From: Phoronis australis
Lineage: Eukaryota > Phoronida > Phoronidae
Direction of reading: 5' to 3'
Assembly: GCA_002633005.1 (NCBI GenBank)
Contig: NMRA01000102.1
Span: forward strand, 115,076-175,691
DNA: 60,616 nt
Shown here: piece after piece, positions 1 to 11,199 of the stretch
Layout: the number at the start of each line of letters is the position of its first letter
Position numbering within the stretch: the first letter of the stretch is position 1
Program-made: the position numbers and the translations under genes
The notes under the pieces: generated by a model
What the model was told of the DNA's origin: nothing
What the model saw: only the letters and a program-made list of their open reading frames with translations
The model's database searches: none

Positions 1-190
1 TTTTACGCTTCAGTAGAATGGTACCTAATGCCTTGCCTCAAATGAAAAACATGAAAATTTCTTGATTTTACGCTTCAGTAGAATGGTACCTAATGCCTTG
101 CCTCAAATGAAAAACATGAAAATTTCTTGATTTTACGCTTCAGTAGAATGGTACCTAATGCCTTGCCTCAAATGAAAAACATGAAAATTT
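1..190. repeat. 65-bp tandem repeat, about 2.9 copies
   Basis: The segment beginning TTTTACGCTTCAGTAG restarts at positions 1, 66 and 131 with almost no divergence; the last copy stops near 190. The array is cut by the left edge, so its true length is unknown. It probably lies in an intron of the gene whose exon starts at 385. Confidence 0.9.
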
Positions 191-384
191 CATCTCCTTC
201 TAACAGGTTTTGATATCAGAGGAGATGATCCTGCATGCAGGTTTTTTACTGTAGACTAGTAAAGTTTGGCTTTTGTGAATTTAATGTTAAGCTGATTAGT
301 GTACTGTTGTTGAAGGAGAATACTGTGAAGATTTGAAGTCACTTCCAGTGAAGTTTGTCTTCAAAATCATTTGTTGTTTTGTAG

Positions 385-582
385 CCCACAAAGTCTGGAG
401 GAACTGCAGGGAAAGCTACGCCTAAGAAACCTCCCAGCAGAGGGGGTACTGTGACCCCTGGAGTGCCCCCTGGGGAGAGATCAGGAGGTCATTCACCTAG
501 TAGTACCCATGGAGGGATATCGCCAATACCTGACACAAACCCTGTGATGGATACAAAGTATAGAGAAAAGTTATATGTCCAG
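385..582 (+). CDS. Penultimate coding exon of an unrecognised gene
   Basis: A 198-base, 66-codon exon, open in phase 0 (first codons P-T-K-S-G-G). It is bounded by TTGTTTTGTAG acceptor and CAG/GTTAGT donor. It encodes a low-complexity basic, Pro/Gly/Ser-rich stretch (ATPKKPPSRGG, SPSSTHGG) ending MDTKYREKLYVQ, which looks like a disordered linker leading into a helix. It joins in frame to the terminal exon at 6275. The linker looks like those in chromatin or cytoskeletal proteins, but I do not recognise the family and assign no function. Upstream exons lie outside the window. Confidence 0.7.
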
Positions 583-624
583 GTTAGTTGTATGGTGTAG
601 TGTAAAAAGACATGGTCACGTGAC

Positions 625-1150
625 AATCACTGCATGACCGCGTTTTCCCGTTCAGTGACTTTACCAGACAAAGGGGCTTCTGAGCATATGATAACATCGA
701 GCTTCTTTGTGAACTGCCAAGAAAAGTCTTTTGTCTGTTATGACAACAGGCTTATTACAGACCACGTGTGAACACCAGCAAACCCAGAATGAATTAGTAT
801 ACATTCAGATCGAATAGATTATCGTAACTTCGGTTGCAGTTGGGTGATTTTGGCGATTCAAAAGCTAAACATGATCACCATTAGACAAGGATTTCAGAAA
901 TGCTATTGGTTTATGTTCAAATATGTTATAACTTAACTTTTTTTTTAACAGCATAGCCCAGTCAGGCTAGATATGATCTTTCTGAAGATTAGAGCAATTA
1001 TCGAACAAAAGAGAGCTGGCCCTCCAACCACGAATGCCAGAATAGAGTTAATCAGCCGTGTAAGATGTTGGCTACAGGGGTAAACTTCCCAACTTGTTGT
1101 TAGGCTATAGAATCGAACAAGTTGGGAGCAACGGGAAAACACCGTAATGG
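625..1150 (+). mobile_element. Dispersed repeat copy 1 (inverted partner at 24075-24640)
   Basis: The stretch is clearly homologous, in reverse complement, to 24075-24640. Shared blocks include the part around CTATAGAATCGAACA, the part around GCAATTATCGAACAAAAG, and GTTTATGTTCAAATAT. Near its ends this copy has GTTTTCCCGTT (about 643) and AACGGGAAAAC (about 1130) as an inverted pair, suggesting a short terminal-inverted-repeat element. The coding-looking frames inside are short and not conserved between the two copies. Superfamily is unknown. Confidence 0.7.
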
Positions 1151-1218
1151 GCAGATTGGTAAAAAGTTAACAAGCAAATTCTACAGGTTTTCTACTTTCA
1201 GAAAATATGTACTTTTAC

Positions 1219-1320
1219 TTTAACGAGTTAAAATCTATAGTTTTGTAAGTAGTTGGCTAAATACACACGCTTTTTAAAAAGGTTCTACATAACCATAAAA
1301 AGGTTCTACATAACCATAAA
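1219..1320. repeat. Short dispersed repeat with internal 22-bp duplication
   Basis: GTTAAAATCTATAGTTTTGTA and the following sequence recur at about 22698-22785. Within this copy the unit AAAAAGGTTCTACATAACCAT occurs twice in tandem (about 1276-1318). Confidence 0.6.
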
Positions 1321-1983
1321 CTCACCAGTGGACAACTCTTATGCAAACATTTTTGAGTTTTGTTACACTAAGGCCTAAAGTGAGCTTAATTCAGACGGAG
1401 ATTAATCTGTCATAATCAATTCACAAATTAATGCGCGCAGCTTAGGTGTATTGCTGAAGAAATTCTATTTAATAAATTTTCTTATAATCCATCTATTTTA
1501 AAAATTCAAAGACAGGTAATATTTACTTTTCCATTTTAAAAACCGACATGTTATTAGTTTGCCTTACTTATCGTTTGTTTTTTAATTTTGAAACTAGTAT
1601 GCTAAACAGGCGCATCGTTTATGACTGCAATTATGTCAATCAATACAAATTCGGCCTAGGCCATGAATAGCGACTAGCTGACTTCAATCTGTGATGGCGC
1701 CACCTTTGATGTGCCAAGGACACTCTTGGGTGAACAGTGCATGCTTTCTCATCCACTTGCGTGCAAATCTTGTTAGCGTAAGATTTGACTAATGACTTTG
1801 TTAATACTTGTTTATTTGACCGCTGCTGTGGTAACGAATGCTCACATTGATCCCTCTTGTGGTAACGTCAATTTATTCTATTTGTAAAGTTTTCTGCATG
1901 TGGATATTTTATCATGATTCAGTCGTGGCACCTTTCAGTTCACGAGACACGACTTTACCCACCGAACTCAGAAGTCTTTTTAA

Positions 1984-3658
1984 AGGAGAATGCCACCCGT
2001 TTTAATTAGTCTTTTTTACCATCTTAATCGGTCTATATCCACATCACCTTTTATATGGTCGATCTCACCTTGCCGAGAGGTGTCGCGTTAACCTGTAAGG
2101 AAGGTGAGAAATGACGCAGCGACATCAGTGGTTCGTCTGCAGAGTAAATGCCGCTATATTGCGCTGCATCGTTCCCGCTTGTCTGAACTATGAAGCTGCG
2201 AAGAAAGCGGGTATATCATTTTTTCGACTTCCTCGAGAGCTGAAATGCTTAGGAAGTGGCTCGCGGTAGTGAAGAATGAAACGTACGCTGTTAATAGCAA
2301 GTATGAGGCCGTGAAACATCTCCGTGTCTGTGGCCAGTATTTCGTCGACAATGATTTCTCTGACTAATTCCGGCTTACCAAAGAACTATCCATACGTTCT
2401 GTTGCCTGTGCATGTTCACGGCGCCCCTCTAGTATTTCTCGATCAGTGTATTCTGGTTCGAACTGATAGCCTGTGAAACCTAACAATCCAACCCGTGAAG
2501 TCTTCGTCGGATGAGCTCTTGACTATAAATCGGGATTGGCGCCAAGCAAGTTGCCATGTAGACGTTTATTATTCTGCGTTCTGTTTCCAAATAAGTTATT
2601 CTCATCCTAACCAATGCTTGTATAAAACTGAAACAAAGTCTGTCTCATTAGATACATTTTGTAATGACTTTGCAGTAGGCCTATTTGTGAGTGCAAATGT
2701 TGAGAAGACAGCAATGAATAAACTACTGTGTTACCGGCTTTAGAAGCAATAAAGCTAATTGACCGGGCACCGAGGCCGTGTGAGCGCATGCTAATTCAGT
2801 GTTTGCTGACAGAAAGCTGTTGTGAAACAATTACTCGATTTTATATGCTATGGTCACATGTTAGGGGAATCTTTATTTAGAAATGCAAATACATTATTCA
2901 AATCATTGTTACTGTACAACCTTTGCCCTGACGGTCTGTGGAAGGGGAACCAGTCTTCACGGCCCCTGACAAGTAAGAGGAAGAAGATTTTCTATTTCAT
3001 GGCTAATTCACATAAATAATTACGTGCTCATTATTTCTTTGGCTCGCTATTATAGTATTTTCGTGACTGGAGGTTTAGTTTCCAACTCGAGCTGGTTTAT
3101 GTTCGTGCCAGACCGGCGGCGGCTGCGACGGGCCTGATCGGGTTCTGAGCCACTGGCCGGGATAACAAGCGTTTTGTATGTTTAGACCTCAAAAAATCAC
3201 AATTCTAAACAACACAGATCTAGGTTCTCCTGTCTGTATTTCACGGAAGAATACTTCGAATTTATTTCCGAACACACCCCAAACTCCTGCAATGGACCTC
3301 GGTAAATTGGCCTGCCGAACTTTGTAGGCTATGTTGTGTCCAAATACCAATAAATCCATAACAGTGAAATAAAACAACACGTTTTGATAAGAATTCGGTG
3401 TATTTTTAAGAGTTCTACTTCGAAGTTTGATGATTTATTGGTGTTAAATGATGAATTCAAGCGATAAGCTGACACCAGTAACCCGTGTTGTGAACTGCTG
3501 AACAGACTGCGTGTGAAACCAATAACGTCAATGGATAATTTCAACACCTCCGTGTGCCGACAGGTGTCAGGTAACGCAATTGAACGTGCCGTAGTCGAGT
3601 AGAACTACTCGATCTAAATTGATACAAAATAGGTTGTTTTTTTGGGTGGCATTCTCCT
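1984..3658 (+). mobile_element. Kolobok-like DNA transposon, 1.7 kb, decayed
   Basis: The ends are an inverted pair: AGGAGAATGCCACCC at 1984-1998 and GGGTGGCATTCTCCT at 3644-3658. Each is flanked by TTAA (1980-1983 and 3659-3662). The interior holds a broken THAP DNA-binding domain (2150-2367). TTAA target duplications together with a THAP domain are established traits of the Kolobok superfamily, so that assignment is an inference from two independent features; P elements also carry THAP but make 8-bp duplications. The right 600 bp recurs at 52236-52876 in opposite orientation. No intact transposase frame remains. The element lies in the intron between exons 385-582 and 6275-6385. Confidence 0.7.
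2150..2367 (+). pseudogene. Broken THAP zinc-finger domain of the transposon
   Basis: From about 2150 one frame reads RCIVPACLNYEAAKKAG followed by ISFFRLPREL, the N-terminal half of a THAP domain with C-x4-C ligands and the FxxFP-like segment. After a frameshift near 2243 the next frame gives LRKWLAVVKNE and HLRVCGQYFVDNDF, which is the domain's C-terminal half. The usual final C-x2-H pair reads C-G-Q-Y, so one zinc ligand is also lost. With a frameshift and a missing ligand this is a fossil. It would have been the transposase DNA-binding domain; nothing of the catalytic part is recognisable downstream. Confidence 0.65.
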
Positions 3659-3663
3659 TTAAA

Positions 3664-5741
3664 CCTTTTTATTGTCAACCAGTGTCTGAATTCATATTTG
3701 TTTTTAAAGCACTCGGTTCGTGCACACCTGACCATCGAGGCATTGAAGTTTCTTCCATCATGCGATTACTCAAAACATATTTTCAAATACTAAAATGTTG
3801 GCTGGCTATTGATACAAATCATTTGAGTAGACGTATAGCATATATTTTATGAGCATGCTGACACACAGCTCACTATTGCATTGATACGTAACAACATGAC
3901 TTTTGTTGATGGTTTTGCATTAAAAATGATTGTTCACTCTGAAAAACATGATGTATATTTGTTTGTTCCTTTGGCCATTTAAAAGTTCTCCCTGGCAGCG
4001 TTTTGAATTAAAAACAAATAGTTAAATGAGCCACTGTGTGGCATAGCATCCAAAGTCCCTTAGCCTCCTTCCATTAATTATTTAGCAAATCTTTCATGTT
4101 GTAGAACAATTATTGACTTTCACTCTTGGTCAATATGTTGGTTTTGAGACCCAAAAAATTGATAACGCCTCAGTCATTATCTCACTTTTAGGGTCTGCAA
4201 ACCAGCATTTTGACCTTGGTGAAAGTCAATAAGTATAGTAACACATCTAAGATACTTTACTTATAGCCACTGTAAACTCACATTCTATCAAAGAAACAAA
4301 CTTTTGATTTAAACAAGTTATAAAAAGCTATGAAAGTGGTCTCAACTTGTTCCCGATGAGATGTTCTTGGGGTTGGAAAGAACTGTCACGACTTGGTCAT
4401 TGCTGGAAACATTCCTCAATACAAAAGTCACTTGCTCTGCCTTTGTATAGTCTGCTATCTAGAAATACAAACTGACAGTTCATTTCAAGCCTGTTAGTCA
4501 ATACCGACCAAAAAGACAGTTCATTTCAAGCCTGTAAGTCTATAGCAAAATGACAATTCCTTTCATTTAGGCTGGTATTTCAAGCAACATGTCGAGAAAT
4601 TGTGGATCATGCCGTGAATATTATGCTTACACAAAAGTCACGCACTTCTAAAGATATGCGCTCGTCCTTCTGAGCAGCTTTTACTGGGATCAAAGAGAGC
4701 ACGGCACCAGAGCCAGACTCAGTTGCAATGACTGTATTGTCCGGTGCGAGCAAGACCCAATTAAGTGTAATTACCCGACCATAAACTGTAGTAAACTTCT
4801 CTGCTTGTACTTAACTGGCGACTTTTAAAAATGCATTATCTAACAGTTTTCGTTAAAAACAAATACTACCGTGGTATTCAAGTGAAAAAACAACCAAGGT
4901 TCATTTTTGATTTTTAAAAATCGATGAACAATTAAGCTAAAAACTACGAAAATTGGCTATTATTGAAGGTAAACGACTGTGCGTATTGATATAATCAGTG
5001 GATTTACAAACACTGATCAGAGTTAATAATATCACTTGGTTTATTACTTTAATATATTTATGATTTGAGTTCTAATGATTGAACTTGAACTAATGGCACG
5101 TGCAGTTTTGTTTGTTGTAGCTGTAATCTGGAAATTTCAGGGATGGGTTCCCAACTGACTTCTACGTTGTTTTGAGACTTCGTTTAAACACAAAATAAAA
5201 AGATAGCAACCCTAACTGGTAAGAAAAAAACAAGTAGACAGGAGTATTAAAAATAAAGTAATGAAAACAGGTATGAAACATATTTAAAACCAACGATCCT
5301 GTGGGAAATTGGCCGTTTGTCAAGATCATTATATTTAAAATGTACCAAGTTAAAATTACTCTCCACATTGCAGGCTTTAACTCTGTGCAAATGCCAGAGA
5401 AAAAATAATTTGAGTGTAATAACGTCCACCATTTTTAAGAAAGTAGTGCTAACTATAACCTTTCCACTTCATTGGCTCAGATCTCCTTCAATACAAAGGG
5501 CGTGCTGAATAGGCAACTTGCAGGCTTTTCGTATTCAATAAAAGTAAAAATAGCTCCAGTGAATAAGTTGCACAATAACAAATGTAACATTTCACCAATT
5601 TAGGATGCAATATGGCTGTCGTGAAATTTTATTTCTTCATTTTTCATTAAAGATAAGTTCTACCAAATAAATTGTCATTTTCGAGTTCTGTGACAGCTAC
5701 CATCGGAGAATGTTTTGAGAAATTGTAGGCATTCACAACAA
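3664..5741. other. Intronic AT-rich sequence, no gene seen
   Basis: Only short chance frames occur here. A small near-duplication (ACAGTTCATTTCAAGCCTGT, twice) lies at about 4475-4545. Nothing else was recognised. Confidence 0.6.
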
Positions 5742-5922
5742 TGTTTGAAGACTTATACAAATGAAAAAGACGATGCTGTTATGTAGTACCAGCCATGTAC
5801 AGTGTTTGAAGACGTACACAAATGAAAAGACAATGCTGTTATGTAGTACCAGCCATGTACAGTGTTTGAAGACTTATACAAACGAAAAGACGATGCAGTT
5901 ATGTAGTACTAGCCATGTACAT
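5742..5922. repeat. About 60-bp tandem repeat, 3 copies
   Basis: TGTTTGAAGAC starts copies at about 5742, 5803 and 5863. Each contains the conserved block TTATGTAGTACCAGCCATGT. The open frame over it follows from the multiple-of-three period and is not taken as a gene. Confidence 0.9.
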
Positions 5923-6023
5923 GAGTGTTCCAATGTTAACAAGAGACTAACTTTAAGAAATATTCTTGGTGAGTTTGACAAAGTAAAATTCCACTGTGGT
6001 CACACTGAAGGATGTTAACAGTT

Positions 6024-6193
6024 ATGCCACCATAGATTATATAGTCTATGATGCCACCATAGATTATATAGTCTATGATGCCACCATAGATTATATAGTC
6101 TATGATGCCACCATAGATTATATAGTCTATGATGCCACCATAGATTATATAGTCTATGATGCCACCATAGATTATATAGTCTATGATGCCACC
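6024..6193. repeat. 27-bp palindromic minisatellite, about 6 copies
   Basis: The unit (ATGCCACC plus CATAGATTATATAGTCTATG) is repeated about six times with almost no variation. The second part is a near-perfect 20-bp palindrome, so each unit can form a hairpin. It ends 81 bases before the terminal exon at 6275. Confidence 0.95.
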
Positions 6194-6274
6194 GATATTT
6201 TTGCTTCATCAATGAGCATTGATATGTACTTTGCGATCATATTTCTGTAACTAACTGGACAATTTGCATTTCAG

Positions 6275-6385
6275 ACGTACACACTGCTGTCGGAGATGTT
6301 TGACAGGATGTCTTCGTGTTTTGATGACATTAAAAATGACGAAGACATAAGGAATTTGGAGAAGCTGAATCGTGGAGAAAGATAA
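6275..6385 (+). CDS. Terminal coding exon of the unrecognised gene
   Basis: The exon follows the acceptor TTGCATTTCAG and opens in phase 0, matching the donor at 582. It encodes 36 residues (TYTLLSEMFDRMSS, then CFDDIKNDEDIRNLEKLNRG) and stops with TAA at 6383-6385. Charge and leucine spacing suggest an amphipathic helix, possibly a C-terminal interaction or coiled-coil segment. With the previous exon this gives about 102 C-terminal residues. I cannot name the family. A polyadenylation signal follows 125 bases after the stop, supporting this as the true 3' end. Confidence 0.7.
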   Translation, partial: TYTLLSEMFDRMSSCFDDIKNDEDIRNLEKLNRGER

Positions 6386-6509
6386 CTATTGTCAGCCGAC
6401 TCATTCATTTCGTGTTGTTTAAAGATTTATTGTGTTGAGATAATTGCTGAATTGTCCTGTCAATCAAACAGAGTAATGTTCCTGAAAAATGATATTTTAT
6501 TATAACAAT

Positions 6510-6515
6510 AATAAA
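6510..6515 (+). promoter_or_regulatory. Polyadenylation signal AATAAA
   Basis: AATAAA sits 125 bases downstream of the stop codon at 6383-6385 and is followed by T/G-rich sequence (TTGGTCTGCGGAG). Confidence 0.6.
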
Positions 6516-6527
6516 ACACTGTGATTC

Positions 6528-6602
6528 ATATTGGTCTGCGGAGCAAGTTTGCTACATAGTGGTCTGTGGAGTAACTGTGCTTCATATTGGTCTGTGGAGT
6601 AA
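6528..6602. repeat. Degenerate tandem repeat, 3 copies
   Basis: TGGTCTGYGGAG occurs three times at 25-37 base spacing, just downstream of the polyadenylation signal. Confidence 0.6.
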
Positions 6603-6777
6603 CACACCGTGGAACACGTTTATAAAAAGAATTCTGGTTTAAAGTCCAAATTTAAATGCCTACTTGATGATTTCAGATGTAAAAATACTAACTTTGGAAT
6701 AAGGTCCCTTGCCTATAACTAAATCAGTTTTTGGCCACAGTAAGATTAAAAACCAGACAATCGCCGCACAAATAAAA

Positions 6778-6815
6778 AAGTTCATGTTCAATCCACGTTG
6801 ATTGAACATGAACTT
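6778..6815. repeat. Perfect 16-bp hairpin
   Basis: AAGTTCATGTTCAATC (6778-6793) is exactly complementary to GATTGAACATGAACTT (6800-6815), with a 6-base loop. It is isolated, with no run of T typical of a terminator; origin unknown. Confidence 0.85.
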
Positions 6816-6909
6816 AGTTTCTCATAAATCGCATTTTTCTTTCGAACGGCATTGTTTTCTCTCAAATGCAAAATTGATTATTATTGGGGAGAAAAGAGCG
6901 CCATTATAA

Positions 6910-7053
6910 AACACAAGCAATGCGGAGCGTTGAAATGCGCCCACGAATGCATTGCAAAAGGTGTGCTTTTAGGGTTATTTAATTGTATCATAAAAATGGC
7001 CAGTAGATGGCGTAAAAACATACAATAAATCCAAAAACAGGAATATGCCATAT
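6910..7053 (-). mobile_element. Helentron-like (HINE) fragment, 3' end
   Basis: Reverse complement of the family 3' terminus: the hairpin, then AATGCGCCCACGAATGCAT, then one core unit (ATGGCCAGTAGATGGCG). It is truncated where the next, opposite copy begins. Confidence 0.7.
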
Positions 7054-7055
7054 TT

Positions 7056-8116
7056 ATGCGCCCACATATTTATATGTGGACGCATTGTGCCGTCATCTCT
7101 GTCCGTCCGTCCAGGCGGCGTCCGCTGCTCTATCTCCAAAACCCTTTGACATACGTTCATGAAATTTGGCACGTATGTTCCATTCATGAATGGGACGGCA
7201 TGTGCGAACTTTTGGACGGATCCGACTACCGGTGTGCCCCCTAGTGGCAGCAATTTTAGTTTTTTACGCTTACCTTTGTATCTTCAAAAGTCCTGAACGG
7301 ATTTTCATGAAATTTGGTGTGTAGGCACCTATTAGTGAGCTGACGCTATCCTCCCGTTTTCAGATGGATTTGATGTAGTTTGCGCCACCTAGTGGCCATT
7401 TTTAGTGTTTTCGAGTCTGTTTTTGTGCGTCCACCCCTCTATCAACCAAACCGCTCAAAGGATGATTTTGAAAATTGGCATGTATATGGTTACTATGTAG
7501 AGGACGGTTGACGATGATTTTCCGACGATTTCGACTACTGTGGCGCCTCCTAGTGGCAGTTTTTTTTTTTGCGCCTATGGCTGTGTCTCCTAAACCGTTC
7601 GCAGGATCTTTACGAAATTTATTAAGTGTATTTATGTGATGTTGACAACGGACGATGATGACTTTAGGATGATTCTGACTACCAGTATGCCTCTAGTGGC
7701 AATTTTAGTATTTGCCTCTAGTGGCGATTTTAGTATTTTACATTGACCTCTGTATTTTCATAGGTCTTCAGGTGTATACTTTGTGTTACTTCGTGACTAT
7801 GAAGGAAAAGTTCCAAGTAGAAATTTGTTTCTGGCATTCTAATGCTGTGCTAATCTCGTATATTTGTTTTTAATTCTATGTTTCTGTGGTGCTTTAAGCA
7901 ACTGGTGTATAGGATGTGCTTGTATTATGAAGATTACTCACATTTTGCCCCTAGCCTATTGAGGAGACAATGACCATGCCTTTCCATTTTGCCAAGTACA
8001 ACATACTACATATATGCCCTCTACTGGCCACTTTATGGTACCAATAAACAACCCTAGAAGGATACCGTATGCGGTGCAGTTGTGGGCGCATTTCAACGCT
8101 CTGCGTTGCTCTTGTT
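7056..8116 (+). mobile_element. Helentron-like (HINE) element, near full length
   Basis: The copy starts with the palindromic end ATGCGCCCACATATTTATAT, preceded by TATTT, continues through a conserved leader (GTCCGTCCGTCC; CCAAAACCCTTTGACATACG), and then a series of degenerate core units marked by CTAGTGGC at roughly 150-base spacing. It ends with GTGGGCGCATTTC, the hairpin CAACGCTCTGCGTTG and CTCTTGTT. The ATGCGCCCAC and GTGGGCGCAT sequences form the subterminal inverted repeat. It has no coding capacity. The Helentron assignment is an inference from structure. Confidence 0.75.
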
Positions 8117-8124
8117 CAAGGAAA

Positions 8125-9318
8125 ACAGAATAGTGGTCACAGTGTCCGTTGGATCTGCCTGAAAGTTGTCGTCTGTTATCTTCATATAAATACACTTACT
8201 AACACGCAAAACAAAACTACCACTAGGAGGCGCCACAGTAGTCAGTCACCATCATCAAAGGTCGTCTTCTCACTGAGAACATATATGCCAATTTTCAAAT
8301 GATTTGGTTGATACAGGGGTGGACGCCAAAAACAAGATTTGAAAACAGCAAAAATGGCCACTAGGTGTTGCAAAATACCTCGATTCCATCCAAAAACAGG
8401 AAGATAGCGTCATCACACCAATAGATGCCTATATTAAAAATTTTATGAAAATCTGTCGAGGACCTCTGAAGATACACAGTTAAACTTAAAAAACTAAAAT
8501 TGCCACTAGGAGGCACAGCAGTAGTCAGATCTGTCTGAAAGTCGTCGTCGTCCGTAGTCACATCATATACTCTTGCTAAATTAAGTAAAGGTCCTGCGAA
8601 CGGTTTAGGAGATACAGCCATAGGCGCAAAAAAACAAAACTGCCACTAGGAGGTGCCACAGTAGTCAAAATCATCGCAAAATCATCGTCAACCGTCCTCT
8701 TTATAGTAAGCACATACATGCCAATTTTCACAATCATTCTTTGAGCGGCTTGGTTGATAGAGGGGTGGTCGCAAACTCTCCAAAACAGTAAAAATGGCTA
8801 CTAGGTGGCGCAAACTACGTCGAATCCGTCCGAAAATGAGAGGATAGTGTCATCTCATTAATAGGTGCCTACATACCTAATTTCATGAAAATCCGTTAAG
8901 GACTTGTGAAGATGCAGAGGTAAACGTAAAAAAATAAAATTGCCACTAGGGGGCACACTGGTAGGCGGATCTGTCCAAAAGTCGTCATCGTCTGTTGTTA
9001 ACATCATATAAAATAAATACACATTTGAAGATACAGAGGTAATCGTAAAAGAAATAAAATTGCCACTAGGGGGCACAGCAGTAGTCGGATCCAAACGAAA
9101 GTCGTCATCTGTAGTTAACATCATATAAAATACTTACTAAATTTCATAAAGATCCTGCAAACGGTTAAGGAGATACAGCCATAGGCTCAAAAAAACTGCC
9201 ACTAGGAGGCGCCACAGAAGTTGAAATCGTCGAAAAATCGTCCACCGTCCTCTTCATAGTACACATACATGCCAATTTTCACAATCATCCTTTGAGCGGT
9301 TTGGTTATGTGGGTGCAT
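8125..9318 (-). mobile_element. Helentron-like (HINE) core array, inverted
   Basis: Continuous minus-strand core units (GCCACTAGGAGGC / GCCACTAGGGGGC and TGGCCACTAGGTG) run from about 8125. The copy ends at ATGTGGGTGCAT (about 9307-9318), the reverse of the family 5' terminus, but the conserved leader is missing. Together with the two preceding copies it forms a cluster of three in alternating orientation. Confidence 0.75.
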
Positions 9319-11030
9319 AAAAATTGGTTTATGAGGAAAGAAGTGAAATTTTGTGAATAGAATTGCAGCTTATGAATTATTTATTTCTGCAAAGCTAACA
9401 ATGCTTTTTTGGCCTTACCTCTGTAGACAAATACAAGAGAATATACAGGATGTATCAAATAATTTATTTCAGAAATATATATATATATATACAGAGTATT
9501 CTTTTGGGATTATAATCACAGTTGATATAATTTCAACCAACAGTCACACATCAGGTGTAATTTTTACAAGCAGAGAAAGCTACAACCTATCTACAACAAA
9601 TTTTCAACATTTTGGAAAGTAGATAAAACTAAGGAACATACTGGTCTTACTTCCCTATAGCAAAAACATAATTATCTGTTCATTATTGTCTTCAAATGTA
9701 AAATTGTTTAAATTCAACAACTGTAAAACACAACTGTGCATACAAAATGCTCATATTTTTGAAATCATTTCAAGTTCACGTGTTCAAGATATTATTGTTT
9801 TAGCAGAAAGCCAACAGGTTCACCAAATAAACTACAGTTCAAAGCAACTTATATTGACAAACGAGCACACAACACTAAGTCTAAATAAATAAATAAATAA
9901 AAGCAGTTGTTCATAAGCAACACAAACTGTGGAAAAACATTTATATTTATTTTCTATCCTGATGCATTAAAGATAACTTTTATTCACAAAAGAGTGCCCC
10001 TCTTGTTCGCTCATAATAAAGACCAATTGTTACGCAGATAACTTGGCTTCAAGTTCATTTTAAACAGACCACTTGTTATGCATGAGCATAATTCTTTTTT
10101 TTTCAACTTTTCTGTCGAAGTGTTGCACCTTGATTTTTTTTAAAAACCAAAAACCTTTAAACATCCAAAAAGATGTTTGAGGATCACAATTTCAATCTTG
10201 TATGATGAGTATGGAAAGCAGTTATTTGGTCAGTCAGAATGTTCACTTCTTTGAGCACTAACAAAAGGGCAATACTAACCTTTAAATAAACAGTAGGCCT
10301 TGTGAGAAATAACATTATTGCTTTTGCCCTGTTGCCGATAGAGAACTTGTACATTCAAGCTAGGATGTTGGATGTGAAAGGCACAGTGCACTGGAGATAC
10401 TAAATATGCATACAATTTCTTCGTTGACAAATTTTCAATAGGAATTGCAACAAAATTTCAGAACATTATAGTAGCGTGCTGAGACAACAAAACCTCATTC
10501 ACAAGGAATGCAGTTGGGACAGATATGTATGAAAAAGCATACAGCAATCTGATGTACGTGAAGCTATTAGACACATCTATAGTTTGGCCCATAGAATTAA
10601 AAATTTGATCATGGAATGGGACAGATGGCATACATTTTAAACTCCTCAATTAACTTACTGGTGAAGCACCATGAGATATTGCCACAGACATTCAATTTAA
10701 TTCCAAACTCAACTATTGTTCTTGATTGTTTTGCTAAATAACAAGCTTATGGAGAAAGATTCTTACAAAAATATATCCATTCACCAACCACCATTACTAC
10801 ACCATGGTCACAGACAAACATTACTCACATACCAATAATTAACAAACAAACATGAAAATTTTCAATAAATAAGTTTACAGCCAGTCTCAGCAAAAAGAAA
10901 CAAAGGCAATATTTGGTAAAATGTTTCAAACATCGATGTATAAGACAAATTTTCACTGGTAGATCCAAGACGTCCTTAGAGACCTGCTCACAATTTCTGG
11001 AGGACAACTGTTCATGGTACCCCTAAACAA
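9319..11030. other. AT-rich sequence, no gene seen
   Basis: Only chance open frames. Simple sequence occurs at about 9475-9492 (AT run) and 9884-9900 (AAAT run). It could contain a long 3' untranslated region of the minus-strand SERTA gene, since TTTATT (minus-strand AATAAA) is at 9946-9951, but this is speculative. Confidence 0.5.
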
Positions 11031-11037
11031 AGAGGCA

Positions 11038-11195
11038 TGTACATAAGGTTTCTCTGCTGTTGTATGCAAGGCATGTACATAAGGTTTCTCTGGTGTGGTG
11101 TCAGGACCAGTATAGAGGCCAGCAGGACCAGTGTAGCGGCCAGCAGGACCAGTGTAGCGGCCAGCAGGACCAGTGTAGCGGCCAGCAGGACCAGC
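11038..11195. repeat. 21-bp minisatellite plus adjoining duplication
   Basis: From about 11100 the unit GGACCAGTGTAGCGGCCAGCA repeats about 4.5 times with period 21. Just before it, GTACATAAGGTTTCTCTG occurs twice. Frames on both strands stay open only because the period is a multiple of three. Confidence 0.9.
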
Positions 11196-11199
11196 CTCA

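Noticed and set aside
1984-3658. P-element identity for the THAP-bearing transposon
   Set aside because: No 8-bp target duplication is seen, and TTAA on both sides fits Kolobok.
7056-8116. Classical Helitron identity for the main repeat family
   Set aside because: The 3' end after the hairpin is CTCTTGTT with no CTRR, and insertion is beside T runs, not AT; the Helentron type fits better.
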